The notes beneath the pieces were generated by a model that searched no databases, was not told the origin of the DNA, and saw only the letters and a list, made by a program, of their open reading frames with translations. 64,000 nt of DNA from Arcuatula senhousia (taxonomy: Eukaryota; Mollusca; Bivalvia; Mytilida; Mytilidae): the NCBI GenBank assembly GCA_963971305.1, contig OZ020317.1, positions 19,486,001-19,550,000 on the forward strand, given 5' to 3'. The translations under genes and the position numbers were made by a program. Shown piece after piece: positions 44,742-56,380 of this stretch. How positions within the stretch are numbered: position 1 is the first letter of the stretch; every line of letters begins with the position of its first letter.

Positions 44742-44960
44742 TAAGAGCATATCTGGAGAAAGGTTGATTGCCGGGCATTAGTTGACGATTTCAATATTGA
44801 ACGTAATAATTACATGTAACTGTCAAAGACGTTTCTTACATACTAATTTTTACTTTAACTATTATAGAATCATTATAATTAAGCTTCTTTTATTTCTTCA
44901 AGACGCATTTAAAGAATGGGATGCATACAATTAATGATACCTAGAAATAAAAAGAGAACC
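44742..44960. repeat. Dispersed repeat L, copy 1
   Basis: 'ggttgattgccgggcattag', 'ttgacgatttcaatattgaa' and 'gacgtttcttacata' match 48922-49046. The following 'agacgcatttaaagaatggg' to 'cctagaaataa' matches 56138-56193. The two partner pieces are 7 kb apart because other elements, including the BEL/Pao, lie between them. Confidence 0.65.
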
Positions 44961-44963
44961 AGA

Positions 44964-45606
44964 GGCCGTGTTAACGAAGCTGTCCTAGGATTAGGACACG
45001 TCTAAGTATGGTATTTGGACATGTCTCAGTCTTAAATTTGGTCCTAAATTTAGGATGTGAAAATTGTTGTCCTAGGACCATCCTTGTGCCTTGAAACTTA
45101 CAAAAATGTCTGAAATAGGCTTTATCTCCTTGAATATGAGTTGTATGTGGCCTAACTCTCAGTTTTAATATTTGACTTTCTAAATTTAACAAAAAAGGAT
45201 ATTTTTGCCGTTGATGAAATTTTCCCAATAGTTACCCATTGATCTGTGTTTTACCAGTTACATTTTTACGATATTCTTATATATGTAGTATTAGACTATT
45301 GAAATAAACATTTAACAGTTCACGTGGATATTTAGTTCCCAAACCTAAATCTATTTTACATTTGGAAATGTAAAACAAAAATCTTCTTTTTTCAAACGCC
45401 TTTACATTTGCGTAAATGCATTACATGTACATATGGCTATTTAGGATTATCCTAAATTCGTATAAGAATGGTCCTATTTGTGGTTATCCAAAGATGGCTT
45501 CGTTTTACATCCTAAGACACGTCTAAAGATGATCCTTTGTACATCTTATTTTAAGTTCTTAGACATGGTTTAGGACACAGCTTAGGACAGCTTCATAAAC
45601 CTGGCC
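44964..45606. mobile_element. MITE with 'ggcc...gaagctgtccta' inverted ends
   Basis: Left 'cgaagctgtcctaggattag' followed by 'gacacgtctaag'; right is the inverse 'cttagacatgg', 'ttaggacacagcttaggaca' and 'gcttcataaacctggcc'. Further inner copies of 'gtcctaaatttagga' and 'ggattatcctaaat' occur. The 640-bp element is non-coding; the target duplication is unclear. Confidence 0.65.
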
Positions 45607-45789
45607 CCAGGATATAAATTTATATTTCAGATACTTATCTTCTTTATAAAAAAGATTATCACATCAGTTATGTGTTACGCGTACTTTAAGGAAAAAAAAC
45701 ATAGAGAGTTTTGTAGAGCTCTTGTAGTTGAAAAGAAAGATTGCTTCGGGTTTTCTCTGTCTTTTATATTTTTTAAGCTATCAGTCAAA

Positions 45790-46985
45790 AATAGGGCATG
45801 TAATGGGACATTTAATGATACCCCGCCACGTTATAATATCAAAAGTTCTTAAAATTTGATTTCAAAGTGCCCTTTCTCGAAAACTATTTGTCAGATCAAG
45901 CTGGAAATTGAAGTTGACCTGTATTTTATTGTACTCAATAGCTGTACAAAATATCATTTGAATCCCATGAAGCGTTTTCAAGTTATTGGTCGGAAACTCA
46001 AAATTTCATGAAATTTGATTTTTCAAAGTGGCCTATCTCAAAAACTATTTATTGGATCATGCTGGAAATCGAACTTGACCTGTATTTTTTTGTATTAAAT
46101 AGCTGTGCAAAATATCATTCTAATCCTTGGACGCGTTTTCAAGTTATTGGTCGGAAACTCAAAATTTCATGAAATTTGATTTTTCAAAGTGGCCTATCTC
46201 AAAAACTATTTATTGGATCATGCTGGAAATCGAACTTGACCTGCATTTTATTGTACTTAACAGCTGTGCAAAATATCATTCAAATCCTTTGACGCATTTT
46301 CAAGTTATTGGTCGGAAACCTTCGGGGGACGGACAGACGGACGGACGGACGGACAGACACCGAAAAAAAAACTGAGGGTATAACATAATACCCTGCCACT
46401 TCGTGTGACGGGGTATAAAAATAGCGCATGTAATGGGACATTAAATGATACCCCGCCACGATATAATATCAAAAGTCGCCAATCTCAAAGACTTTTTTTA
46501 CAGATTATTCTGGAAATTGATCTTGACCTGTATTTAATTGTACTAAACATCTTTTCGAAATATCATTCAATTCCCATGACGTGTTTTCAAGTTATCAGTC
46601 GGAAACTCAAAATTTCATGAAATTTGATTTTTCAAAGTCGCCTATCTTGAAAACTATTTTTGGATCATGCTGGAAATCAAGCTTGACCTGTAATTTATTG
46701 TACTCAATGGCTGTACAAAATATCATTTGAATCCCTTGACGCGTTTTCAAGTTATTGGTCGGAAACTCAAATTTTCATGAAATTTGATTTTTCAAAGTGG
46801 CCTATCTCGAAAGTTATTTTTTGGATCATGCTGCAAATCAAACTTGACCTGTATTTTATTGTACTTAACAGCTGTGCAAAATATCATATAAATCCTTTGA
46901 TGTGTTTTCAAGTTATTGGTCGGAAACCTTGGGGGTGGACGGACGGATGGACAGACGGACAGACACCGAAAAAAACAATATCATG
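45790..46985. repeat. Two-tier tandem repeat with 'gacggacggacagacaccga' end blocks
   Basis: Two cassettes (about 45800-46420 and 46421-46985) each start 'gcatgtaatgggacattt'/'aatgataccccgccacg', hold three monomers of about 165 bp ('tttcaaagtggcctatctca', 'gatcatgctggaaatcgaac', 'ttgacctgtattttattgta', 'tttcaagttattggtcggaa'), and end in a (GGAC)n plus 'agacaccgaaaaaa' block. Non-coding; typical of bivalve genomes. Confidence 0.75.
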
Positions 46986-47029
46986 TTCGTGTTGGTTTGG
47001 GGCGGATTAATATTAAGGGCCCTGCATCA

Positions 47030-47432
47030 AAGATACGGACGCCCTATAGTTTTCACTTTGTCCGTCTGTCTGTCCGTCAATCTGTCCGTCGGTCAACAAC
47101 TCTTGTGAACACTAAAGCTCAAAAACCATTAACAACACAGTTCTGAAATTTTGTACAGCTACTTAGTAGCATGTCATAATTTACATATTAAAATGTCATG
47201 CAAAAATGTGATATATTTTTGGAAATCACATATTTTGAGAATTGGACTTTGTGAACACTAAACCTCAAAAACTATTGACATTATAATTCTGAAACTTTGT
47301 ACAGCTGCTAAGTAGCATGTCATGATTTTATGATAAGATTTCGTGCAATTCTGTTCAATAGTTTCGGAAAAAACTTAATTTTTGATGGAAAATTAGTTTT
47401 TGAGAATTGGAATTTTTTAACAATAATACTTA
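47030..47432. repeat. Two diverged monomers of about 150 bp after a (GTCC)n block
   Basis: 'gtccgtctgtctgtccgtca' at 47059, then 'tgtgaacactaaagctcaaa' with 'gtacagctacttagtagcat' (47103-47172), repeated as 'tgtgaacactaaacctcaaa' with 'gtacagctgctaagtagcat' (47250-47320). Confidence 0.65.
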
Positions 47433-48760
47433 ACAAGAGGCTCCCAGAAGCATAAATCGCTCACCTGGTCTTGATGTCAACCCTATATTTTGTAGAGCTA
47501 AATGAGCTGAACATTTGAGCAAGCAACAGTTTTTCTTTATCTACTATGGTTTTCATTCTATAGGCAAAAAACACGAAAAACCGTTATGTTAGGGGCCGTA
47601 ACCCCTGTAAGGGGTCATCTGACATTTTCGACCCTATGGAGACTTTTGTAGAGCTGTATGCGCTGAACATTTAAGCAAGCAACAGCTTTTCTCTATCTGC
47701 TATAGTTTTCATTCTAAAGGCAAAAATAATGAAAAAGGTTATTTTAGGGGCCGTAACCCCTATTAAGGGTCATCTGACAACTTCGATCCTATTAAGACTT
47801 TTGTAGAGCTAAATACACTGAACATTTAGGCAAGCAACAGCTTTTCTCTATCTGCTATAGTTTTCATTTTATAGGCCAAAAACATGAACAGGGTTATTTT
47901 AGGGGCCGTTACCCCTATTAAGGGTCATCTGACAACTTCGATCCTATTGAGACTTTTGTAGAGCTAAATGAACTGAACATTTAAGCAAACAACAGCTTTT
48001 CTCTATCTGCTATAGTTTTCTTTCTTTAGGCCAAAAACATGAAAAATCATCATATTAGGGGCCGTAACCCCTATTAAGGGTCATCTGACAACTTCGACCC
48101 TATGGAGACTTTTGTACAACTTAATTAGCTGAACGTTTAAGCAAGCAACAGCTTCTTTTTATCTGCAATAGGTTTCATTCCATAGGCCAAAAACATGAAA
48201 AAACATTATTTCAGGGGCCGTAACCCCTATAAGGGATCATCTGACAACTTCGACCCTATGGAGACTTTTGAAGAGCTAAATGAGCTGAACATTTAAGCAA
48301 GCAACAGCTTTTCTCTATCTGCAATAGTTTTCATACTATAGGGCAAAAACATGAAAAAACGCTATTTTTCACCTTAAAAGGGGCTGTGACCCCTAGAAGG
48401 GGTCATCTAACAACTTGGACAAATGGAGACCTTTGTAGAACTTTTGATGTTGAAGCAGTAAGGTGGCATTAGATTTCATCTATCTCTTATAGTTTTTGAT
48501 TTACAAGCCAAAAACAGTAGTCTGACCCCCCTGGTCTATTTTTAGCAACGGCGGCCATGTTTTCGACGAATCAAAAATCCCCACATCAGTTCTGTTGGGG
48601 ATACCCTAAAGTACCACCAGACCAAATTTTGTTTGAATCTGTGCAGCCGTTTCAGAGGAGAAGAAGTTTGAAGAAAAGTTAACGACGACGACGACGGACG
48701 ACGACGACGGACGCCAAGTGATGCAATAGCTCACATGGCCTTTGGCCAGATGAGCTAAAA
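47433..48760 (-). repeat. Dispersed repeat family C, copy C7, longest copy
   Basis: From 'agaggctcccagaagcataa' to 'ggccagatgagctaaaa'. It holds about seven internal monomers of about 155 bp marked by 'gagctgaacatttaagcaag', 'caacagcttttctctatctg' and 'aggggccgtaacccctatta', then a (GAC)n run 'aacgacgacgacgacggacg'. Non-coding. Confidence 0.8.
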
Positions 48761-48921
48761 CTAATAACAATTATACAGCTCTGAAGTTTCACAACATTCC
48801 ATGGAATATGCCTGCCTTTTTATTGGTTATAATCAAAGTTCGTAGATCTTTTGCATGAACTTTCGGGTCAGGTGAGTTTAAATGGTTTAAAACCTTAATT
48901 AGAATATTTTTATCCGCAAAA

Positions 48922-49046
48922 TAAGAGCATCTCAGGAGAAAGGTTGGTTGCCGGGCATTAGTTGACGATTTTAATCTTGAACGTTATAATTACATGTAAT
49001 TGTCATCCGTTCTGAAAGACGTTTTTACATAATAATTTATACATCA
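48922..49046. repeat. Dispersed repeat L, copy 2
   Basis: 'ggttggttgccgggcattag', 'ttgacgattttaatcttgaa' and 'gacgtttttacataataatt' match 44755-44850. Confidence 0.7.
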
Positions 49047-49413
49047 ATTTTTAAACATTCAAGAAAATGCTTCTACAACTTAATTAATACTTTATTATAA
49101 ATAATAATAATGACAGACTTTCAGCTAGACAATAAAAAGTAATAAATACATTTTTTCCCTTTGATGTTAGAAAGTGTTTAATCAATCTGATCACGTTGCA
49201 GAAATTACATATTTTCCCAATTTGACAAAGAATTGAGTCCTGGATCTAGCTTGATTCTTGTTTATATTGAAACCCTATGTAGAATATGATTAAAAAAAAA
49301 CAAGAAACAAACATAATTTGTTTTTGCCTCGGCTGAAAAAAACAAACCCCAATGTGGTAAGAAAAACCAAATTGAGCTTTTACAAACTTGCATGGCTCAA
49401 AGGATCACCATAT

Positions 49414-49572
49414 TGTCAGGAACGTCGCGCTACACAACGCATTGTAATTTGCCGTAATATTGTATTGTCGACGTCGACGTTTCTTATGACGTCGGCGTGG
49501 GCGGAAGTAGATGGTTGAACGAACGATAGTTGTGTCTCTACGATAGAACCAACATAAAACCCCTTTTGTACA
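49414..49572 (+). repeat. 5' LTR of the BEL/Pao element (159 bp)
   Basis: Identical to the 3' LTR except for lacking 14 bp ('tattgttattaaat') after 'ggaagtagat'. It contains the symmetrical 'gtcgacgtcgac' and a CRE-like TGACGTCGG, which could serve as internal promoter elements. 'tggtgccagtgccg' directly after it (from 49573) has the TGG start of a tRNA primer-binding site. Confidence 0.95.
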
Positions 49573-49594
49573 TGGTGCCAGTGCCGCCGCTGAG

Positions 49595-50591
49595 ATGGAG
49601 ACGAATTTGAAATCGAAACGAGCCGCTCATAAAGGAGGAGTGACGAAGCTTTTGACGAAGTTCGCGGAACTAAGAGAAAGAAACGAAGTTAGAGTGTTTG
49701 AATACAGAGCCTTGGAGGATGCTTTCGTGAAAAAAACAAGACTTACTTGTGAAACTAAATCAGGAAATATTTGATTCGTTACCGGAGGAAGAAATGCTGC
49801 CAGAGATCGAATACATAGATGAGTATATGTTAGATTTAGATTGCAAAATTAGAGAAATTAAAGAACACATATCTTTGCTAAACAAAACCACAAAAGATCA
49901 AAGTGAGACAACGACACGACAACTAAATCCACAAGCATCAAGCTTTAGTCCATAAGTAAATTTTAGCAACACAAATACTTGCGCAAATGAATGCACGTTT
50001 GATTCAAACCCATCTACGTCCCGTATTAGTCCAGAAATGCACACAAATAGGATCGTACATGTAGCTAACGAAACACACAGACCGACAGTCCCGAGATTGA
50101 ATAATCACAAACTTCCGAGATTAGACTTGCCGTACTTTAATGGTGACATATTGAAATGGCAGACTTTTTGGGACAGTTATGAATCATCCATACATTTGAA
50201 CGATACATTGACACCGATACAGAAATTTACATATCTCAATGCCCAACTTCAGGGACCAGCCGCTGAAACAATAGAGGGATTTGCGTTAACAAATGATAAC
50301 TACGAAACAGCTATAAATCTACTGAAGAAACGCTATGGCCAAACTAGCACACTTATCCATTCGTACATGAAAGCCATGATGAATTTACCAGCTCCGTCGA
50401 ATAAACTTTTTAGTTTGCGTAAATACGGAGATAAGCTAGAAAGCTACGTAAGAGGCTTAGAGTCGTTAGGTGAACGCCAAGAGATGTATGGTTCGCTGTT
50501 GGTACCCGTTATTATTGACAAGCTACCGTATGAAATTGGAAAACGATTATCAGAGACCACGGACGAGAGAACCTTACTCTTGAAAAGCTGA
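49595..50591 (+). pseudogene. BEL/Pao gag region (broken)
   Basis: The ATG at 49595 starts a lysine-rich frame that shifts at a run of seven A (49730-49736). The next frame runs through a coiled-coil-like acidic segment to a TAA at 49953-49955, then continues in the same frame from 50037 to 50591. That stretch carries the Gag-like block PRLDLPYFNGDILKWQTFWD and 'PIQKFTYLNAQLQGPAA', typical of the DUF1759 gag domain of BEL/Pao and related elements. A further shift near 50580 leads into the zinc-finger frame. At least three lesions lie in this part. Confidence 0.85.
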
Positions 50592-50620
50592 GAGATTCAA
50601 TTTCGCATGAAATTGAAATC

Positions 50621-51319
50621 ATGGAAACGAGCCAAAATGATGATACGCATCAAGACTACACACCTACGTGTACTTTTTTAGCCGGAGCTAAATCACAGAA
50701 ACGTTACGGGAATTCTAAGAAGAGCGAAAACCGGGTGATTACTGAAAAGCCTTGCGTATTTTGTAAAGAGATACACGCACCGATCAACTGTAAACGTGTA
50801 ACAGATACCAAAGAGCGTGTGGAAATCGTAAAACGTGAAAACCTATGCTTTAACTGCCTCGGAGCTCATCATGTGAATGAATGTCCGTCGAAACATGTTT
50901 GTCGCACATGTGGTAAGAAACACCACTCAAGTATATGTCGTGAAAAACAGAGTAAGCCACGATCAGAAAACCCAAAGGAGAACGAAAAGCGGAACAATTT
51001 GAGACAAAACGCAACTCAGAATGGATCGAGCCATGTCAATGTTAACTTGGTAAATGATACGGAAAACGAAGAAGCTGAAACCAACGTAATGCATTCTGCA
51101 ACGAAATTTCGATCAGGCGTAGTACTTAAAACTGCAATCGCACCCGTTTGGTCAAATGTGAAAGGAATGGATGCTAACATCTTATTCGATGAAGGTGCTC
51201 AACGTTCGTTTGTAAGCGAAACACTAGCTAAGAAACTTCAACTCAATGTAGAAACTACGGAAGTCATACAGTTGTCAACTTTTGGGAAAAAGAATGCAAG
51301 TAACGTAAGGCAACAATAA
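50621..51319 (+). pseudogene. BEL/Pao zinc fingers and aspartic protease start (broken)
   Basis: Residues 45-106 hold CVFC, CFNCLGAHHVNEC and CRTCGKKHHSSIC, zinc knuckles that package RNA. The protease motif ILFDEGAQRSFVSE (187-200, Asp190) has DEGAQ where retroviral-type proteases have D(S/T)G. Pao-type A17 peptidases vary here, so activity cannot be judged by eye. The frame ends in TAA at 51317-51319, and the protease continues in another frame from about 51319, so there is a frameshift within the protease. Confidence 0.85.
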
Positions 51320-53499
51320 TGATTGAAACTGAGAACAAAAGCCGCATCCCTATTGAACTTCTGATCGTACCAACAATCGCATTTCCGCTTCAAAATCACA
51401 TTAAGCATGTGAACCGGAACAGCAGCTATCTAAGAGGACTTCATTTAGCTCACCCCGTTACCGAAGACGATAGATTTGAAATCGAAATACTTATCGGAGC
51501 TGACTACTATTGGCAGTTCATAGAGGATCATTTTGTACGTTGAGACGGACCAGTTGCTGTAAAATCGAAACTTGGTTATCTATTATCCGGTCCGTTAATG
51601 GAGTCTAAACAGAGCAGTTCCACAGTTACAGGAATACACAATATGTTTATAGGAGACACAAAACCGGAATTTGATATAGAAAATTTCTGGAAGCTTGAAT
51701 CTATCGGGATAGATTCTTCTGAAGTCGAGACTACAAAAGACGATTTCCTCAAACGCTACCAAGATACATCGATTGAATTTCGAGATAATCGGTACGTAGC
51801 CAAACTTCCTTGGAAACCAAACCACGATCAATTACAATCGAACTTGTTAGTTACGAAAAAAAGGACCGAGAATGTAATCAGGAGATTAAGTCAAGATCCA
51901 GTGATGTTGGAGAAGTACAATAAAATCATAATTGACCAAGAACGACGAGGATTTATTGAGTCCGTTAATGAGAGTAAACCGACAACCAATACGGTGCACT
52001 ACATACCACACCACCCAGTGATGAAGGAATCGAGCACTACACCCATACGAGTAGTATACGATTGTAGTTTCAAGCCATCGAAATACCATCCGAGTTTGAA
52101 CAATTGTCTTTCTGATGAACCACCACAATTGAATGATTTAGTCGACATTATGGTTAGATTTCGCCGACACCGAGTTGCCATAGCAACAGACATAGAGAAA
52201 GCATTTCTGCATGTTGGATTGCACGAGGATGATAGAGATGCGACAAGATTCTTTTGGATCAGTGACATCAAGGACCCCGAGGGTCAATTGAAGACATATA
52301 GGTTTAAATCTGTGCTATTCGGAGCAACCTGCTCACCATTTATACTCAGTGCAACACTTCTGAAACATTTGCAGTCGAACAAATCAGAACTATCTGAAAC
52401 ACTGGAGAGAGATCTTTACGTTGATAACATCATGTCTAGCGTAAAAACGGAAACGGAAGCCGTCAATTATTTCACAGAATCAAGGAAAATGATGTCGAAA
52501 GCAGGATTTAACTTGAGATCGTGGTCGTCAAACAACGAAAAGGTCCGCAAATTAGCAGAAAGTCAAGGTGTATTGGACAAAGACGAAAACACGAAGATTT
52601 TAGGAATGCTTTGGGATGCAGAAAAGGATGAAGTTCGATATCCGAAACGAGAAATCTTACCAACAGAAGACATGGTTACAAAGCGCGAGATCTTACGACA
52701 CTCGTCAAGGATATACGATCCGTTAGGGATGTTAAACCCAGTTACAGTACGAGCTAAATTACTTCTTCAGGATCTTTGGAAGAGTAAATTACAATGGGAC
52801 GAGCCATTACCGAGAGATGTCAGTGATAAATGGATAGAAATAGCGAAAGATATTGAACAAGCAACAACTATGAAAATTTCGAGAAGTTATTTTACGGAAG
52901 AGTCAACCGAAAAGGTCACAACCTTGCACGTTTTCGTTGATGCCAGCGTTAAGGCGTATGGAGCAGTAGCGTATATCTGCAACGGACAAGAAACATCATT
53001 CGTTCTAGCAAAGAATCGGGTAGCACCTGTTAAAGCCTTAACATTACCACAATTAGAATTGATGGCAGCAGTTTTAGGAGCACGTCTTACTAACCGTTTA
53101 CTAGTGTCGTTTGGGTTACAGGAAGCCAATCTTTGGTCGGATAGCCAAATAGTACTACACTGGATCAAAAGTACTAAACCGTTAAAACGCTTTATCGCAA
53201 ACAGAATCCGAGAAATACATGATCTGATTCCTACTTGTAAATGGAGATATTGTCCAACAGCGGAAAACCCAGCAGATTTGTTGACTCGAGGAATTTCAAA
53301 TACACAACTAATGTCGAACCGCTTGTGGTTGAGAGGACCTACATTTTTAGCCGATCCATCGATCGTTATACAAGATGATAAATGTATTGATCCCTGCGTA
53401 TCACTGCTGGTCGAGGAAAACGAAGAAAAACGATTTAGAACCGACTACCGTCGAATCGAAACCGGGAATACACAAAATTGTGGACATACAACGATTTAG
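51319..53499 (+). pseudogene. BEL/Pao protease end, reverse transcriptase and RNase H
   Basis: The frame has one TGA at 51541-51543 and is then open from 51598 to 53499. Counting from 51598, RT has Asp198 in ATDIEKAF, FGATCSPF (241-248) and YVDN (274-277), where the usual second aspartate is Asn. RNase H has Asp448 (FVDAS), Glu487 (QLELMA), Asp515 (WSDSQ) and Asp560. The role is copying element RNA into DNA. The end of this frame overlaps the integrase frame, marking another frameshift at about 53400-53470. YVDN occurs in some BEL/Pao lineages, so it may be natural and not a defect. Confidence 0.9.
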
Positions 53500-55057
53500 A
53501 TCGTATAATCATCTTCTTCGCGTGTCAGCGTATATTTTACGATTTATAGATAATTGTAAAAGCGAGGGACAATCGAGAAAATACGGACCACTGGAAAGTA
53601 CCGAGATTACGAATTCGTCAATTATATGGATCAGAAATTGCCAAGAGAATGCATTTAGCGATGAAATAGACGCATTAAGATCACCGAACGTTAGAAAGCA
53701 GAATTTTCCGCGTATAGTACAGTTGCGCTTATTTCTGGACGAGGAAAACCTGTTAAGATGTGAAGGACGGATTCACAATGCGCCACTACCGAATTCTACT
53801 AAGTTCCCGTATCTTCTACCGTCAAATCATAGACTGTCCGAGTTGATCGTTATAGACGCTCATCACCGATCGTTGCATTCGGGAGTAAATGCGACCGTTA
53901 CCGTTATAAGACAGAAATATTGGATTCCCGTCATTCGCCAGATAGTGAGAAAAATTCAGCGTAAATGTGTTACCTGTCGTAAAATAATGGGAAGACCGTA
54001 TCCTCAAACAGAAACCGCACCGTTACCGAAAATGAGACTTCAAGATGCGCCACCTTTCACCGCAACAGGAGTGGATTTCACAGGAGCGCTAAACATTAGA
54101 AATTGTGACAAAACCATATCTAAAGCATATATTTGCTTATTCACATGTGCCGCCACGAGGGCGATTCATTTAGAAGTCGTTACAAATTTATCAGAAGAGT
54201 CGTTTTTGCAAGCCTTTAGAAGATTCACTAGTCGGAAGTCAGTACCGAAAATCGTAATGAGCGACAATGCAACTACGTTTGTTGCCGCAGCCGAACACTT
54301 GCGACAGATTTTCGCATCCGAAAGAGTTCAGCGAGAACTTACCAACAGAGGAATCGAATGGCGCTTTATTCCCAAGCGAGCACCCTGGTTTGGAGGGTTT
54401 TGGGAAAGACTAATTGGACTGACAAAAAACTGTCTACGAAAGGTTTTAGGAAATTCGCTAATTGACCTGGAATCGCTACAAACTATTACCACCGAAGTAG
54501 AAAACATATTAAACGACCGTCCGCTAACTTATGCGTCAAGTGATATTGATGACGAGGAACCGTTAACGCCAGCACATCTTTTATACGGAAGGAGGATAAT
54601 TGCTGTACCAAATCAACAAAACATGGACTTTGAAGGTAATCAAAGCAAACTTAGTGATGTTTCAAACCGTGCTAAGAGAAACTCTTTATTATTACAACAT
54701 TTTTGGGCGCGGTGGAGAAATGAATATTTGACGTCGCTAAGAGAGTACCATACTACCGGGGGAAGGACCGACATCAACATTAAACGAGGAGACGTCGTAC
54801 AGATTGAAGGCGACGGACCGCGCAATACTTGGAAAATCGCAATCATCGAAGAAGTTGTGCGCGGAAACGACGGAATTCCGAGATCTGCAACTCTGAAGAC
54901 ATCAAACGGAAGGACGACAAGGCCAATCACGAGGCTATATCCGTTGGAACTCAGGAGCGAGGATTACTCAGACGAGGAACAGACTTCACGCATTCACCCA
55001 CGAGATGCAGCATTGCGTGCCCGGACGAAGATCAAAGAATGGACGACAAAGAATTAA
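53375..55057 (+). pseudogene. BEL/Pao integrase and C-terminal DUF5641-type domain
   Basis: Open for 560 codons, but the first 30 or so are out-of-frame readthrough; real homology starts near residue 31. The zinc-binding HHCC motif is His164, His168, Cys198 and Cys201. The catalytic triad is Asp234 (GVDFTG), Asp297 (SDNAT) and Glu344 (GGFWERL). A DUF5641-like segment (about 460-545, LLQHFWARWRNEYL... and RPITRLYPLEL) ends the polyprotein. It inserts element DNA into host DNA. All key residues are present; only the upstream frame is lost. Confidence 0.9.
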
Positions 55058-55245
55058 TGGACTGTTAAAGTGATCTAATCTAGAGACTGTTTAATTTCTA
55101 AGCGATCACTCAGAGACTGTAATTGTGAATTCGAATTTTATTATTTTGAAGTACGTCATTTTCTTATTTCATTTCGTAATCGTATTTTTAATGACTTTAA
55201 AGTTTCGATCATTGTGTAAAGTTTCACTTTTGCGGCCCGGAGAAA

Positions 55246-55418
55246 TGTCAGGAACGTCGCGCTACACAACGCATTGTAATTTGCCGTAATATTGTATTGT
55301 CGACGTCGACGTTTCTTATGACGTCGGCGTGGGCGGAAGTAGATTATTGTTATTAAATGGTTGAACGAACGATAGTTGTGTCTCTACGATAGAACCAACA
55401 TAAAACCCCTTTTGTACA
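55246..55418 (+). repeat. 3' LTR of the BEL/Pao element (173 bp)
   Basis: Preceded by a short purine run 'ggagaaa' (polypurine tract candidate, 55239-55245). It carries the 14 bp absent from the 5' LTR. All other positions match by eye. Confidence 0.95.
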
Positions 55419-55439
55419 CATATACCTCTTTGACTACAG

Positions 55440-55850
55440 GTACATTGCATGGCTCAAAGAAACAACATATTGGCCATTGAATACTTGTTAATTGCATGCC
55501 TTTGAGAAACAAACATATTGAGCTTTGACTAAATAGAATGTCTTAGATTAACAATAATAACGTGTTTTATTTGACCGTGGGTCAATTGCAGAACGGCAAG
55601 CAGCGTCTAATGGTCTCGCTGAAGGCTGCTGGTGTTTGTTCATTGGGGTTCATTTGCATTTCTAAATTGTCGCTTCTTGTGTGAGCTGTGTTGGGGGCAC
55701 TTGTTCCACATTTCATTATTTTCTATTTTACCAATTTGCCTGCCTTTGAGAAAAAAGAACATATGGAGCTAAGATCAACATGCCTAGCAAAGAGCAACAA
55801 ACATTGAGCTTTGAGCTTTGACCAAGATGCGTGTCTTTGACTGTGTTGTC
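55440..55850. repeat. Degenerate repeats around 'cctttgagaaacaaacatattgagc', target of the BEL/Pao insertion
   Basis: Related units at about 49370-49412 (left of the element), 55446-55480, 55498-55540, 55738-55775 and 55795-55850. Interrupted by repeat G at about 55560-55725. Confidence 0.55.
55560..55725 (+). repeat. Dispersed repeat G, copy 1
   Basis: 'gtgggtcaattgcagaacgg', 'gctgaaggctgctgg' and 'ttgttccacatttcattatt' align with 63280-63425. The motif inverse to 'ataatgagatgtggaataag' also occurs at about 30680 and 58968. Confidence 0.7.
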
Positions 55851-56137
55851 TGGAACAAAAAAAAGCAAACAATAAAACATCATTTATATATTTAAATTGA
55901 TGAAACAAGTTTAAAACCATGCTTGAAATTCCAATGAAAAGTTGCTTCAAAAACTTTCTTAAAAATGTCAATTTTCGGTATGCGTTAAAAAAAATTGAGC
56001 TGAAAAATTTTAGTTATCACAAAAAAAATCCCCTTTTTAGTTGCCTACTTGTATTGGAATAAAGGATGAAACATACGAGGAAGAACAAAGAGGATTCGTG
56101 AAAAAGTAATGATTATTAAATTCTGATATTTCCCGAA

Positions 56138-56380
56138 GACGCATTTAAAGAATAGGAGGCACACAATTACATGTATGCCTAGAAATAATTATAGACAAAG
56201 AATATGAATTTAAATATGAGATACAATTGTATCTATATTTGTTTGACTAGCGCTTTTATCATTAAACCCTTTATTGAAGTTCTTATGTTTTAAATATACA
56301 TATATAAGTCTCTTGCTGATAAAGATTATAATTACAAAAGTTATGTGTTTAGCGAACTTATAATATGGATTAGGTTTTAT
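56138..56380. repeat. Dispersed repeat L, later part
   Basis: 'agacgcatttaaagaatagg' to 'gcctagaaataa' and then 'gataaagattataattacaa' with 'gttatgtgtt' match 44900-44950 and 45640-45680. Confidence 0.5.

Larger units (their letters stand above)
49414..55418 (+). mobile_element. Complete BEL/Pao LTR retrotransposon with 5-bp target duplication
   Basis: LTRs begin TGTCAGG and end GTACA. A 'catat' duplication flanks the element at 49409-49413 and 55419-55423. It is 6005 bp, with domain order gag, zinc fingers, aspartic protease, RT, RNase H, integrase and a C-terminal DUF5641-type segment, all on +. That order and the sequence style assign it to BEL/Pao. Several frameshifts and stops break gag-pol, so this copy cannot encode its proteins. 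It sits inside a degenerate 'tttgagaaacaaacatattg' repeat region. Confidence 0.95.

Noticed and set aside
49414..55418. Endogenous retrovirus with an envelope gene
   Set aside because: The domain order ends with integrase and DUF5641 directly followed by the 3' LTR; there is no room for or trace of an envelope frame.
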